Assembly: GCF_001418105.1 (NCBI RefSeq) | Contig: NZ_LIQI01000022.1 | Location: forward strand, 926,726 to 990,725 | Direction: 5' to 3' | Source: Lacinutrix himadriensis | GTDB lineage: Bacteria; Bacteroidota; Bacteroidia; Flavobacteriales; Flavobacteriaceae | DNA: 64,000 nucleotides | Shown: positions 9,367 through 18,041 of the stretch, one piece after another | Numbering within the stretch: position 1 is the first letter of the stretch | Layout of the letters: each line of letters opens with the position of its first letter | Notes under the pieces: generated by a model | Told to the model about the DNA's origin: nothing | The model's input: the letters and a program-made list of their open reading frames with translations, nothing else | The model's database searches: none | Position numbers and translations under genes: made by a program

Positions 9367-9843
9367 TTATAGCCATTCTGATTCTGGCTTGGTAGCATCT
9401 AATACATCAATACTTAAAATTTCAGCCATTTTTTTTGCCATTGTAAAAGCATCTTCCTTACTCGTTGTGGTGTAAGCTGTTATTTTTTGATTTCCATTGT
9501 AAAATAAGTTTAACTGAATAACAGCATTAGATACATTTGCTTCTGCACTTAAGGCTCTTACTGTGGTTGTTTCTGAAGTAGCAAATACCGATACATAATC
9601 TATTGCAGGTAAGTCTTTCCATTTTCCAAAATGGAGACCGAAAAAAGAAATAATAGTTCTATATTTTTTTGTTTCTAAATCTATTTCAGAACCATCCGAA
9701 TGAAAAAAGAAAGCTGCTATTCCGCAAATAATCAAACCAAAAAGGTTACCAGACGTTAACCAAGATAATCCCATGACAAAAAAAGCTAAACCAAAAATAA
9801 ACTTCATTATTGGCACTTTTCTTTTGTAAACTATTTTATTCAT
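9367..9843 (-). CDS. Small inner-membrane protein of unknown function
   Basis: 158 residues with a hydrophobic hairpin near the N-terminus (about residues 13-48, two close membrane segments) followed by a soluble domain of beta strands and a terminal helix (DAFTMAKKMAEILSIDVLD). The arrangement resembles small membrane-anchored PH-like proteins, but I do not recognise the family. Its start overlaps the end of the upstream hydrolase gene by 8 bases, which indicates translational coupling. A later start at Met13 (9807) is possible and would remove the overlap. Confidence 0.7.
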   Translation of the reverse strand: MNKIVYKRKVPIMKFIFGLAFFVMGLSWLTSGNLFGLIICGIAAFFFHSDGSEIDLETKKYRTIISFFGLHFGKWKDLPAIDYVSVFATSETTTVRALSAEANVSNAVIQLNLFYNGNQKITAYTTTSKEDAFTMAKKMAEILSIDVLDATKPESEWL

Positions 9844-10801
9844 TCATAAAGGTATTAAACAGGTTAAAAAATTTCTCCGGTTCTTCTAAATACGGGTTAT
9901 GTCCGCTTTGCTCAAACATTTCAAATTGTGCTTGTGGCATAAAGATTTTGTATTGCACCGCAAATTCTGGAGTAGAAACACCATCATAACGTCCTGCAAC
10001 AATAAGTGTTTTCGCTTTTACGTCTTTTAATTGTTGTCGGTAATCTTGATTAATCATACTTCCGGAAACATCAAAATCACCATCTCTTCCAATAATACTC
10101 GTATACACATCATTTGCCCAACCTCTATGTTTATACTTTGGTGCATTTTGTTTCAAGCTGGTGTTGTGATAGTAAATGTATTTGGTTGGAAAGTTACCAT
10201 ACACGGTTTTTAGTGGTTCTTGACTAGACACGTAACCTAATTCACGCAGTGAATCTACTTGTTTCCATTTTTCCGGAAAATGTGTTTTTGCATAATGGTT
10301 GTAGCTATCGCAATTGGCTTGCCACATCGCACCAGAATGAAAACCATTTATGAGTACCATTTTATCTACATGGTCTTTGTATTGGATGGCGTATGCTTGC
10401 GCAGGAACGGTTCCGTACGAATGTCCAACTAGCGATATTTTATCATATTTTAAAAGGATACGAAGTTTCTCCATAAGCGCTACATCAGCTTCTACAGAAT
10501 ACTCGGAAGCATCTTTGGCATCATCACTTTTACCGCGACCTAACCAATCGAAAAACACTACCGTATTGGTTTTATAGTATTGTCCAAAATTCCCTTGCAT
10601 ATAATCGTGCGAGTTTCCTGGTCCGCCAGGAAGAAAGAAAATAGGGTCTCCAGAACCCAACACTTCGACGTTAATTTTATACCCATCAATAGTATAGAAT
10701 TTAGATTCAAATTTTTCGAATATTTCTGGGTCTTGTTGTGCGGAAACCGTTGCCGTTACTAGTAATAGCGTAATACTGAATAGTCTTATTAGTGTTTTCA
10801 T
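9836..10801 (-). CDS. Secreted alpha/beta hydrolase, proline iminopeptidase-like (S33)
   Basis: 321 residues with a signal peptide (MKTLIRLFSITLLLVTATVSAQ). The oxyanion-hole segment is LPGGPGNSHDYM, the nucleophile elbow GHSYGT is present, Asp lies in VAGRYDGVSTPEF and His in EQSGHNPYLEEPEKF, so the catalytic triad is complete. HGGPG-like start motifs and the DWLGRGKSD segment place it with prolyl aminopeptidase-type S33 hydrolases. The substrate is unknown; periplasmic peptide or ester hydrolysis is likely. It forms an operon with the overlapping 158-residue membrane protein. Confidence 0.85.
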   Translation of the reverse strand: MKTLIRLFSITLLLVTATVSAQQDPEIFEKFESKFYTIDGYKINVEVLGSGDPIFFLPGGPGNSHDYMQGNFGQYYKTNTVVFFDWLGRGKSDDAKDASEYSVEADVALMEKLRILLKYDKISLVGHSYGTVPAQAYAIQYKDHVDKMVLINGFHSGAMWQANCDSYNHYAKTHFPEKWKQVDSLRELGYVSSQEPLKTVYGNFPTKYIYYHNTSLKQNAPKYKHRGWANDVYTSIIGRDGDFDVSGSMINQDYRQQLKDVKAKTLIVAGRYDGVSTPEFAVQYKIFMPQAQFEMFEQSGHNPYLEEPEKFFNLFNTFMNE

Positions 10802-10851
10802 AAAATGAAGATTTATGTAAATATAGGCATTAATTGAAAATAGTAGAACAT

Positions 10852-10880
10852 AAAAAAACCCGCTATAAAAGCGGATTTTT
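10852..10880 (-). terminator. Terminator downstream of the flotillin gene
   Basis: Stem CCGCT/AGCGG with a 5-base loop, flanked by an A run (10852-10858) and a T run (10876-10880). On the minus strand the A run becomes the terminal T tract. It lies 17 bases past the flotillin stop codon. Confidence 0.7.
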
Positions 10881-10896
10881 AATACTAGAATTTTTA

Positions 10897-12315
10897 TTAT
10901 TCTGGTTTGTCTTCGATGACTTCTGCAGAAGTTTCGTTTGCTTTAGGATCTTTACCTTTTAAATATTCTGGTAATTCCATTCCAGCCATATTAAACATTT
11001 CCTGTAAAGGTGGTACCGATTTATACATTCCGGAAAGGAAATTAGCGGTAGAAGATTTTCCATCTTTATTCCCTCCGTTTTCCCAAACCGTAACTTTATC
11101 AATCTTAATGTTTTTGATGGCTTCGGATTGCATTTTTACTAATTCTGGTAATTTATCAGCGATTAATAAAAGTACAGCATCTTTAGAATTGTTTCCTGCA
11201 GCTTTTACTATTTGCTCCATACCAGCAGCTTGTTTGGTTAGTATTTCAAACTGCCCTTGTGCTTCGGCTTGTGCTTTAAATAATATTGCATCTGCTTCCC
11301 CTTTTGCTCTTCTTCTAATTTGCTCTGCTTCCGCTTCGGCATCAATTTCTACTTTACGTTTATCAATTTCCGCAGGTACAATAATATCTGCTTCTTGAGA
11401 AGAACGTTCTCTTTCCGCTCTCGCTGTTTCCGCTTCTTTTTCGGCAGCATACGATTCTTGTAATGCTTTTGCTGTTTGTACTTTTTCCGATGCAATCGCT
11501 ACACGTTCTGCTTCTGCTTCCCGTTGACGACGTAAAGAATCGGAATTAGCAACGGCAATTTTTGCAGTGTTTTCTCCTTCCACAGCTTGTGCATTTGCAG
11601 CAGCTACTTGTGTTCTTTCATCTTGCACAGCATTTGCTTCCCCAATAGATCCATCTCTGGTTTTTTCGGCTACCGATTTTCTAGCGGCATTAATGGCGTG
11701 TGCAGCAGCCTCTTTTCCTAATGCTTCAATATATCCAGACTCATCAACAATATCTGTAATGTTTACGTTGATTAGTTTTAGACCTACTTTTTTAAGTTCC
11801 GATTCGACACTTTGAGAAATATTGGTTAAAAACTTATCTCTATCGTTATTAATTTCTTCAATATCCATAGAAGCAACTACTAAACGTAACTGACCAAAAA
11901 TGATTTCTTGCGCTAGTTCTTGAATGCTATCTTGGTTTAAACCTAAAAGTCTTTCCGCAGCATTTTGCATAATTCCAGGTTCTGTAGAAACACCAATCGT
12001 AAAACGAGATGGTACATTTACACGAATATTTTGTTTAGATAATGCGTTTACTAGATTCACCTCAATAGAGATTGGTGTTAAATCTAGAAATTGATAATCT
12101 TGAATTACCGGATAAATAAAAGCGGCGCCACCATGAATACATTTAGCCGATTGTCCGCCACCAACTTTACCATAAACAACCAGAATTCTATCCGAAGGAC
12201 AGCGTTTATAGCGTTTTATTAAAACAATAAAGAAGATGAAAATAAATAGTACTGCAAAAATTACAGCAATAGGAAAGCCTAAATTAAAGGCGTCTTGAGG
12301 TAGTGTTAATAGCAT
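10897..12315 (-). CDS. Flotillin-family membrane scaffold protein (YqiK/FloT type)
   Basis: 472 residues. One N-terminal membrane segment (about 13-34) is followed by an SPFH/band-7 domain (about 40-215), then a long helical region rich in Glu-Ala repeats (about 215-370, for example AEAERVAIASEKVQTAKAL and KRKVEIDAEAEAEQIRRRA) and a flotillin C-terminal segment ending in a disordered acidic tail. Flotillins oligomerise in lipid microdomains and organise membrane proteins. The gene is 7 bases downstream of an NfeD-like gene, the classical partner, and the pair probably forms one transcript with the terminator at 10852. Confidence 0.92.
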   Translation of the reverse strand: MLLTLPQDAFNLGFPIAVIFAVLFIFIFFIVLIKRYKRCPSDRILVVYGKVGGGQSAKCIHGGAAFIYPVIQDYQFLDLTPISIEVNLVNALSKQNIRVNVPSRFTIGVSTEPGIMQNAAERLLGLNQDSIQELAQEIIFGQLRLVVASMDIEEINNDRDKFLTNISQSVESELKKVGLKLINVNITDIVDESGYIEALGKEAAAHAINAARKSVAEKTRDGSIGEANAVQDERTQVAAANAQAVEGENTAKIAVANSDSLRRQREAEAERVAIASEKVQTAKALQESYAAEKEAETARAERERSSQEADIIVPAEIDKRKVEIDAEAEAEQIRRRAKGEADAILFKAQAEAQGQFEILTKQAAGMEQIVKAAGNNSKDAVLLLIADKLPELVKMQSEAIKNIKIDKVTVWENGGNKDGKSSTANFLSGMYKSVPPLQEMFNMAGMELPEYLKGKDPKANETSAEVIEDKPE

Positions 12316-12322
12316 AGTTTTT

Positions 12323-12898
12323 TTAGTTGTTTAGTTTTTCAATGATTAATATTCCGTTATCTGTAATCGCTTTTACTTTTATAACCGTTCCAGATTTTAA
12401 TGGGGTACTAGAATCTGTTAAAGCATCTAATTCTCTTAAAGCACCTTGAATTTTTACATGTGCTTTTCCAATAGTCGATCTATTTGCTCCAACGGTTAAA
12501 TAGACTTCTCCAACAGCGTTTACAGCATTTTTTAATTTTAAGGTTCCGCTATCACTTAATTTACTCATATAAAAAAACATAGCAGCCATAATTGCCATCA
12601 TGATTAAACCACAAATAAATGCGATTATAATAGTTACTGGTTTAGAAAAGCCAGCGTCAATACAGGCAATTCCGCTCCATCCAAATAGTGTAAAAAATCC
12701 GACTAAGTTTTTAAAGGTTATAAATTGAAAGCCAATTCCGGTATCTGCTTCAATGTCTGCATCTACATCTCCAAAATCACCAGAGTCTCCTCCTGCAAAG
12801 GATAAAACAAGTGTGATTATGAAAACAAAAGAGCCAATGAAAGAGATACTCCAAAAAACTTTTTGAAATAATTCTAAGTTAGAAAACCATTCGGTCAT
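12323..12898 (-). CDS. NfeD-like membrane protein with OB-fold domain (YqiJ type)
   Basis: 191 residues: three membrane segments (about 14-35, 66-85 and 88-112) with an acidic extracytoplasmic loop (GDSGDFGDVDADIEAD) between the first two, and a C-terminal OB-fold (about 125-190, ending IKVKAITDNGILIIEKL) typical of NfeD proteins. NfeD partners flotillins in membrane microdomain assembly. It is the first gene of the two-gene unit with the flotillin. Confidence 0.88.
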   Translation of the reverse strand: MTEWFSNLELFQKVFWSISFIGSFVFIITLVLSFAGGDSGDFGDVDADIEADTGIGFQFITFKNLVGFFTLFGWSGIACIDAGFSKPVTIIIAFICGLIMMAIMAAMFFYMSKLSDSGTLKLKNAVNAVGEVYLTVGANRSTIGKAHVKIQGALRELDALTDSSTPLKSGTVIKVKAITDNGILIIEKLNN

Positions 12899-13079
12899 AA
12901 TAAATAGGTGTTAATTAGGTTTTTGAAATATAAGACCTTTATACCTGTCTTACAATTTTATTTGGATGGAAGCATAGAAATGTATGTACGCTTCTTTTTT
13001 AGTTTCGCATACTGCAAGCTTTAAATAGTATACGCACATATATATGTAGTTTATTTAAAGGATTTGTTACAGAATATTA

Positions 13080-13493
13080 CTATTTAATATCGAATTCGGT
13101 ATTACAATCTTCACACCGGTATTTGTCTTTGGTATAAAACGGAAGCGTTCCAGACAGGAAACCAATAATAAAAGAAAAGAAGGATTTAAAATCGGTAATG
13201 GTAGAAACCATTGCGATATGATTACTACTACAGTTTATGCATTTTATCGCGTTCCCTTCATCATCTACAGAGTACTTTTGTATGGTCTCTAGAATATGTT
13301 GGGCTTGCAGTGCATCTTCTGCATATACTTTTAATTTTATTCCACCAATAGCATTACTAACCAAAGGGTCTGTTTCGATGGTGAAATTATCACTTAAAAA
13401 CACAGGAATACCTTCCGATTCTAAGCGACCTTTTATGATTTGCGCTTCTGTAGAGTATTGGTATTTCGCTATGGTTTTAAATATGTCGCTCAT
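13080..13493 (-). CDS. DUF2007-domain protein with C-terminal zinc-ribbon-like segment
   Basis: 137 residues from the start chosen here (MSDIFKTIAKYQYSTEAQ), which matches the way this family begins. A longer start at 13526 adds 11 residues that are encoded by a palindromic repeat (13500-13517), so I prefer the shorter form. The DUF2007 fold (about 1-75) has the typical IIKGRLESEGIPVFLSDN and DPLVSNAIGGIKLKV strands. The C-terminal part has two cysteine pairs, CINCSSNH and CEDCNTEF, consistent with a zinc-binding ribbon. DUF2007 proteins are probably signal-transducing or peptide-binding; no specific role is known. Confidence 0.8.
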   Translation of the reverse strand: MSDIFKTIAKYQYSTEAQIIKGRLESEGIPVFLSDNFTIETDPLVSNAIGGIKLKVYAEDALQAQHILETIQKYSVDDEGNAIKCINCSSNHIAMVSTITDFKSFFSFIIGFLSGTLPFYTKDKYRCEDCNTEFDIK

Positions 13494-13499
13494 CTTTTT

Positions 13500-13517
13500 T
13501 TTCCGCAAAAGCGGAAA
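13500..13517. repeat. Palindromic TTTCCGC-4-GCGGAAA hairpin
   Basis: A perfect 7-bp inverted repeat with AAAA between the arms, at or just before the start of the DUF2007 gene. A related but less regular GC-rich inverted sequence (TTCGCTTTCGCGGAAG, from 14889) lies inside the signal-peptide codons of the M61 peptidase. Similar short palindromes are scattered in flavobacterial genomes; its role is unknown. Confidence 0.5.
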
Positions 13518-13592
13518 CGTTTTCATTATACTTTCTTGTAAAGATAAAGAAAGGGATTCGTATAAAAAGAAAAATGTTTTATGTAAAAATTA

Positions 13593-13620
13593 TTGTTTAT
13601 CAATAATTTTTATATATTTG
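13593..13620 (+). promoter_or_regulatory. Promoter of the DUF2975-DUF2975-HTH operon
   Basis: TTG at 13593-13595 and TATATTTG at 13613-13620 are separated by 17 bases, matching the flavobacterial TTG / TAnnTTTG consensus. A start site a few bases further on would leave a leader of roughly 20 bases before the ATG at 13649. Confidence 0.7.
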
Positions 13621-13648
13621 TTATCGTTAAACAATAATAATATAGATT

Positions 13649-14092
13649 ATGAAAATTAAAATGTTTGGAAAAAAATCGGTTTCGGCAGTACTCTTTTGGT
13701 TCGTTCTTTTATGTATAGCGTTTGTATTGATAAGCGCTTTTTATTTTATTCCAAAATTAATTCAGTATAAAAATTGGCCAGTATTACCCAATTTAACACC
13801 TTTAATAAGCTATTTAGCATTATTAATTCCGCTAGCATTTATCTTATTTAATTTTCAGAAAAAAGTGCTATTTACTAAACAAATTATTACGTATTTATAT
13901 GCGTTTGTTATATGTAATGTAGTGGCAACTGCGCTTAATTTTTATGTAACCCATTCCTATTTAAAAATGCAATACTTGGAAGCTTTCTCGCTTTCATTTC
14001 CTAATATTTTATTAATCGTGTTTGCATTGTTTTTAGTTTCTATTTTTAAACAAGGATTTCAAGTACAACAAGAAAACGAATTAACTATATAA
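13649..14092 (+). CDS. DUF2975-family membrane protein (first copy)
   Basis: 147 residues with four membrane segments (about 10-32, 46-67, 77-98 and 109-133) and a short cytoplasmic tail ending VQQENELTI. DUF2975 proteins are typically encoded just before a small Cro/C1-type HTH gene and form membrane-plus-regulator modules of unknown signal. Here two DUF2975 genes precede one regulator. The next gene starts 2 bases after the stop, so translation is coupled. Confidence 0.82.
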   Translation: MKIKMFGKKSVSAVLFWFVLLCIAFVLISAFYFIPKLIQYKNWPVLPNLTPLISYLALLIPLAFILFNFQKKVLFTKQIITYLYAFVICNVVATALNFYVTHSYLKMQYLEAFSLSFPNILLIVFALFLVSIFKQGFQVQQENELTI

Positions 14093-14094
14093 TT

Positions 14095-14607
14095 ATGAGA
14101 ACCATTTTAATTTTAAAAAGACTTATTACTGTTTTTTATTATTTAATTTTCATTGGCTTAATAGCACAGTTATTCCGGATAATAAATCAAATAATTACAG
14201 GAAAAATACACGATTTAAAACCAAAAATATTTGGTGAACAATTAGACTATGGTACTATGAGTCTTTTTGAAATAGGATTATCTGGAGTTGTACCTGTTGT
14301 TTTATTTTATTGTTTTTTTCAATCCCTTATATATCTAAAAAGAAGTCTTAAAGATTTGGAATCTGGAAATTATTTTAGTGCGTTAGTAATTACTAATTTT
14401 AAAAAAATAGGAATCCTTTTTTTAGTATGTTCTTTAGGAGAGGTTATCGGTAAACTTCTGTTTTTTATTGTTTTTAAAAGCAAGTTTCATTTTGAGCTAG
14501 ACAGTTCTGTTGTACTATTTTTTATAATGGGATTATTTTTCATGTTTTTAAGTGAAGTTTTTCAAAAGGCAAGGAGATTACAACAAGAAAATGAACTAAC
14601 CATATAA
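14095..14607 (+). CDS. DUF2975-family membrane protein (second copy)
   Basis: 170 residues with four predicted membrane segments and the same C-terminal tail as its neighbour (LQQENELTI against VQQENELTI). Its body is diverged and carries an extra loop (about 35-55). The stop-to-start junction with the next gene, two bases before ATG, is also almost identical to the one before it. This looks like tandem duplication followed by divergence. The conserved tail may be the contact surface for the HTH protein encoded next. Confidence 0.82.
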   Translation: MRTILILKRLITVFYYLIFIGLIAQLFRIINQIITGKIHDLKPKIFGEQLDYGTMSLFEIGLSGVVPVVLFYCFFQSLIYLKRSLKDLESGNYFSALVITNFKKIGILFLVCSLGEVIGKLLFFIVFKSKFHFELDSSVVLFFIMGLFFMFLSEVFQKARRLQQENELTI

Positions 14608-14609
14608 CT

Positions 14610-14816
14610 ATGCCAATAATAGTAAATCTAGACATCATGCTTGCGAAGCGTGAAATGAAAAGTAAAGAGTTAGCAGAAATTATTGGTATCACTACCGCAA
14701 ATCTTTCCATCTTAAAATCTGGAAAAGCAAAAGCCGTTCGGTTCTCTACACTCGAAGCCATTTGTAAAGCATTAGATTGTCAGCCAAGTGATATTTTAGA
14801 ATATAAAGAAGACTAA
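14610..14816 (+). CDS. Small Cro/C1-family HTH transcriptional regulator (YozG-like)
   Basis: 68 residues forming just an HTH domain: MLAKREMKSKELAEIIGITT is helix 1-2, ANLSILKSGKAKAVRFSTLE the recognition helix and turn, and ALDCQPSDILEY the last helix. This is the small XRE protein that commonly follows DUF2975 genes. Translation is coupled to the second DUF2975 gene. It probably controls its own operon and other genes in response to a membrane signal, which is inferred from gene pairing only. Confidence 0.88.
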   Translation: MPIIVNLDIMLAKREMKSKELAEIIGITTANLSILKSGKAKAVRFSTLEAICKALDCQPSDILEYKED

Positions 14817-14848
14817 AAATACTATCTTAGAGCTTTAAAATATTCCTT

Positions 14849-16669
14849 ATGAAAAAAGTGTTACTACTCTTATTACTTGTTTTTACATTCGCTTTCGCGG
14901 AAGCACAACCTGCTAGTGAAAATATATCTTCTAATCCAGAAGTATCTACAAACTATTCGATTTCCTTTGAAAATGCAGCGCATCACGAAGCGCAAATTCA
15001 AGTAACATTTTCAAATATTGCCCTTGGTGAAACAGAGATTAGAATGAGTAGAACCTCTCCTGGTCGTTATGCATTGCATGAATTTATTAAAAATGTGTAT
15101 CAGGTAGTTATTACAGATAGCCAAGGAAATATTTTAGAAACCAATCGTACAGATCCATATTCTTGGAAAGTTTCTGGACATGATGGTACCATTAAACTAA
15201 GCTATACTTTATTCGCTAATCGAGGAGGAGGAACCTACGCACAAATAGATGAGACGCATGCGCATTTAAATATTCCAGCAACCTTTATGTATATGCCTAG
15301 CTTGGCTAATCAAGGGATGGAAGTAACTTTTAATGTCCGTGAAGATTTACATTGGAAAGTCGCTACACAATTAAAACACCTACAAGGTAACACCTATTTC
15401 GCTAGAGATTTGCAGTATTTTATGGATAGTCCGACAGAACTAAGCAACCATAGTACACGTTCTTTTGATGTAGACGGACAAACCATAAATTTTGTATTGC
15501 ATCATAATGGTACCGAAGCCGAACTAGATACGTATTTTGAAAAAGTAAAGAAAACCGTACTGCAACAAAAAGCCGTTTTTGGAGAATTACCACAATATGA
15601 TTATGGTGCATATTCGTTTTTGGCCTGTTATATCTCTAACGCTTCTGGTGATGGTATGGAACATAGAAATTCTACTATTTTAACGAGCACGCGATCTTTA
15701 GCAGATGGTGGTTTAGAAGGAAATATAGGAACCGTTTCTCATGAGTTTTTCCATTGTTGGAATGTAGAACGTATTCGTCCGCAATCTTTAGAACCTTTCA
15801 ATTTTGAAGAAGCCAACATGAGTGGTGAACTTTGGTTTGCTGAAGGTTTTACTAGTTATTATGACGATTTAACACTTTGTCGTGCAGGATTAATTAAGCA
15901 AGAAGCATTTATAAACGGATTAACAGGAACCTTTAATTATGTGTGGACTTCTCCAGGACGCCAATTTTTTAATCCGATCGAGATGAGTTACCAAGCACCT
16001 TTTGTAGATGCTGCGCGTTCTGTAGATCCTGTAAATAGAGGCAATACCTTTATTTCTTATTATTCCTACGGAAGTATGCTAGGCCTTGCATTAGATTTAT
16101 CATTAAGAGAGAAAGGATTGCAATTAGACGATTATATGAAATTGGTGTGGACTACTTTCGGAAAACAAGAAAAACCATATACCATTTCCGATTTACAAAA
16201 CACTTTAAATAGTTACGCCGGAAAGGATTTTGGAGATGCGTTTTTTAATAACTATATCCACAAAAGTGGCATGCCAAATTATAAAAGATTATTCGATATG
16301 GTTGGTGTAACTTTAGTACAAAATACTTCTGAAATCGGATTTGGTGCACAGGTTAGAAAAGGAGTTGTTACTAGCAATACTACTATTGGATTGTCTGCAT
16401 ATAATGCGGGATTAGAAAATGGCGATACTATTATTCAAATTGGGGAATATGTACTTTCGGATGCTTTAGAACTAGACGCTGTTTTGAAAAACTTTAAACC
16501 AAACGATGTAACCAAAGTAGTTTTTGAACGTTTTGGGAATAGAAGGGAAGCAACAATGACATTTGTAGCCAATCCTAGTTATTCTATTGCTGTTTCAGAA
16601 ACGAAAGAAAAACCGTTAACCAAAGCGCAGAAAAAAGCTAGAGCAGCTTGGTTAGAATCCAAAGAATAA
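14849..16669 (+). CDS. M61-family metallopeptidase with PDZ domain
   Basis: 606 residues with a signal peptide (MKKVLLLLLLVFTFAFAEAQ). The N-terminal beta domain contains the family phrase MSRTSPGRYALHEFIKNVY. The catalytic zinc motif HEFFH is at about 298-302, with the third ligand Glu in GELWFAEGF at about 332. A PDZ-like domain lies near 495-590. M61 (glycyl aminopeptidase-like) enzymes cleave peptides in the periplasm or outside the cell. All zinc ligands are present, so it should be active. It lies 32 bases after the HTH gene and could be read through or have its own promoter. Confidence 0.9.
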   Translation: MKKVLLLLLLVFTFAFAEAQPASENISSNPEVSTNYSISFENAAHHEAQIQVTFSNIALGETEIRMSRTSPGRYALHEFIKNVYQVVITDSQGNILETNRTDPYSWKVSGHDGTIKLSYTLFANRGGGTYAQIDETHAHLNIPATFMYMPSLANQGMEVTFNVREDLHWKVATQLKHLQGNTYFARDLQYFMDSPTELSNHSTRSFDVDGQTINFVLHHNGTEAELDTYFEKVKKTVLQQKAVFGELPQYDYGAYSFLACYISNASGDGMEHRNSTILTSTRSLADGGLEGNIGTVSHEFFHCWNVERIRPQSLEPFNFEEANMSGELWFAEGFTSYYDDLTLCRAGLIKQEAFINGLTGTFNYVWTSPGRQFFNPIEMSYQAPFVDAARSVDPVNRGNTFISYYSYGSMLGLALDLSLREKGLQLDDYMKLVWTTFGKQEKPYTISDLQNTLNSYAGKDFGDAFFNNYIHKSGMPNYKRLFDMVGVTLVQNTSEIGFGAQVRKGVVTSNTTIGLSAYNAGLENGDTIIQIGEYVLSDALELDAVLKNFKPNDVTKVVFERFGNRREATMTFVANPSYSIAVSETKEKPLTKAQKKARAAWLESKE

Positions 16670-16721
16670 TTTTTAGTTAATAAGATTTTTTTTTCGAAGA
16701 AATAACAAAACACTTTTGGTA

Positions 16722-16729
16722 TACCTTTG
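16722..16729 (+). promoter_or_regulatory. -7 element just upstream of umuC
   Basis: TACCTTTG matches TAnnTTTG and ends 6 bases before the umuC ATG at 16736, so a transcript would have almost no leader. No clear TTG is found at the upstream position, which would fit a regulated (SOS) promoter. No LexA box was identified by eye. Confidence 0.45.
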
Positions 16730-16735
16730 CATTCT

Positions 16736-17998
16736 ATGTTTGCACTAGTAGATTGTAATAATTTCTATGCTTCTTGCGAACGTGTATTTAACCCTAATTT
16801 ACAAGGTAAACCAGTCGCTATTTTAAGTAATAACGATGGTTGTGTTATCTCACGAAGTGACGAAGCTAAAGCGTTGGATTTACCAATGGGAGCACCTATT
16901 TTTAAATGGGAAGCTTTTTGTAAAACCAATAATATTCATGTGCTTTCTTCCAATTACTCTTTGTATGGTGACATGAGTTCGCGTGTTATGGAAATACTGA
17001 AACAGTTTACTCCAGATGTTGAGGTATATAGTATAGACGAATCTTTTTTAGAATTCAAAGGTTTCGAAAATTATGATTTTCATGACTATGGAATCCAAAT
17101 AAGAAAACGCGTTTTAAAATGGACAGGAATACCAACCTCAGTAGGTATTGCACCAACTAAAGCATTAAGTAAAGTTGCGAATAAAATAGCTAGAAAGTTT
17201 CCTGTAAAAACACAGGGTGCTTATGTTATAGATTCCGAAGAAAAAAGAATCAAAGCCTTAAAATGGACTAAAATAAATGATGTTTGGGGTATTGGTAGAA
17301 AATTAAGTAAACGTTTAAAAGACAAAGGTTGTAAAACAGCTTATGATTTTACACAATTACCAGATGCTTGGGTAAAAAGTAATTTTTCTGTAATAGAATC
17401 TCGTTTAAAACGCGATTTAGAAGGGATACCAACATTACAATTAGAAGAAAGCACGAATACCAAGAAAATGATTGCTACTACACGTAGTTTTGAATATACA
17501 TATTCAGATTTGGACAATATAAAAGAACGCATTTCTACCTTTGCAACCAGTTGTGCCGAAAAACTTAGAAAACAAGGTTCTAGTTGTCATGTCATTGTTG
17601 TGTTGTTAAGTAGTGACAGACATAAAACCGATGTGGAGCAGCACAGAGTAAGTAGAATGATTAGTTTACCTTATCCAACCAATTCGTCCTTAATTATTAG
17701 CAATGAAGCCGTAAAAGCGGTGGTTTCTGTTTTTAAAGAAGGTATTAAATACAAAAGAGCAGGAGTTATTGTTTCTGGTTTAGTGCCCATAGATAATTAC
17801 CAATTACATTTATTTGAACAAGAAAATCCAAAGCATAAATATTTAATGCGTGCTATAGATGGTGTAAATAATAAGTACGGAAGCTCTAAAATAAAATTAG
17901 GGAGTCAAGATTTAAAACGTACCTGGAAAATGCGCCAAGAACGTTTAACACCTAAATACACAACCAATTTTAACGATATTATAAAAGTGAAAGTGTGA
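16736..17998 (+). CDS. umuC: Y-family DNA polymerase subunit UmuC
   Basis: 420 residues from the ATG at 16736 (MFALVDCNNFYASCERVF). An in-frame TTG three codons earlier is unlikely to be the start. Catalytic carboxylates are visible in LVDCNNFY and in YSIDESFLEF. A helix-hairpin-helix thumb (INDVWGIGRKLSKRLKDKG), a little-finger domain and the UmuC C-terminal extension (YGSSKIKLGSQ, WKMRQERLTPKYTT) follow. It performs error-prone translesion synthesis together with processed UmuD. umuD follows at a 43-base gap, so the order is C then D, unlike in Escherichia coli. Confidence 0.95.
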   Translation: MFALVDCNNFYASCERVFNPNLQGKPVAILSNNDGCVISRSDEAKALDLPMGAPIFKWEAFCKTNNIHVLSSNYSLYGDMSSRVMEILKQFTPDVEVYSIDESFLEFKGFENYDFHDYGIQIRKRVLKWTGIPTSVGIAPTKALSKVANKIARKFPVKTQGAYVIDSEEKRIKALKWTKINDVWGIGRKLSKRLKDKGCKTAYDFTQLPDAWVKSNFSVIESRLKRDLEGIPTLQLEESTNTKKMIATTRSFEYTYSDLDNIKERISTFATSCAEKLRKQGSSCHVIVVLLSSDRHKTDVEQHRVSRMISLPYPTNSSLIISNEAVKAVVSVFKEGIKYKRAGVIVSGLVPIDNYQLHLFEQENPKHKYLMRAIDGVNNKYGSSKIKLGSQDLKRTWKMRQERLTPKYTTNFNDIIKVKV

Positions 17999-18041
17999 AA
18001 ATCTTTTAATTGCGTATATTTAAGAAATAATATGAAACGAA

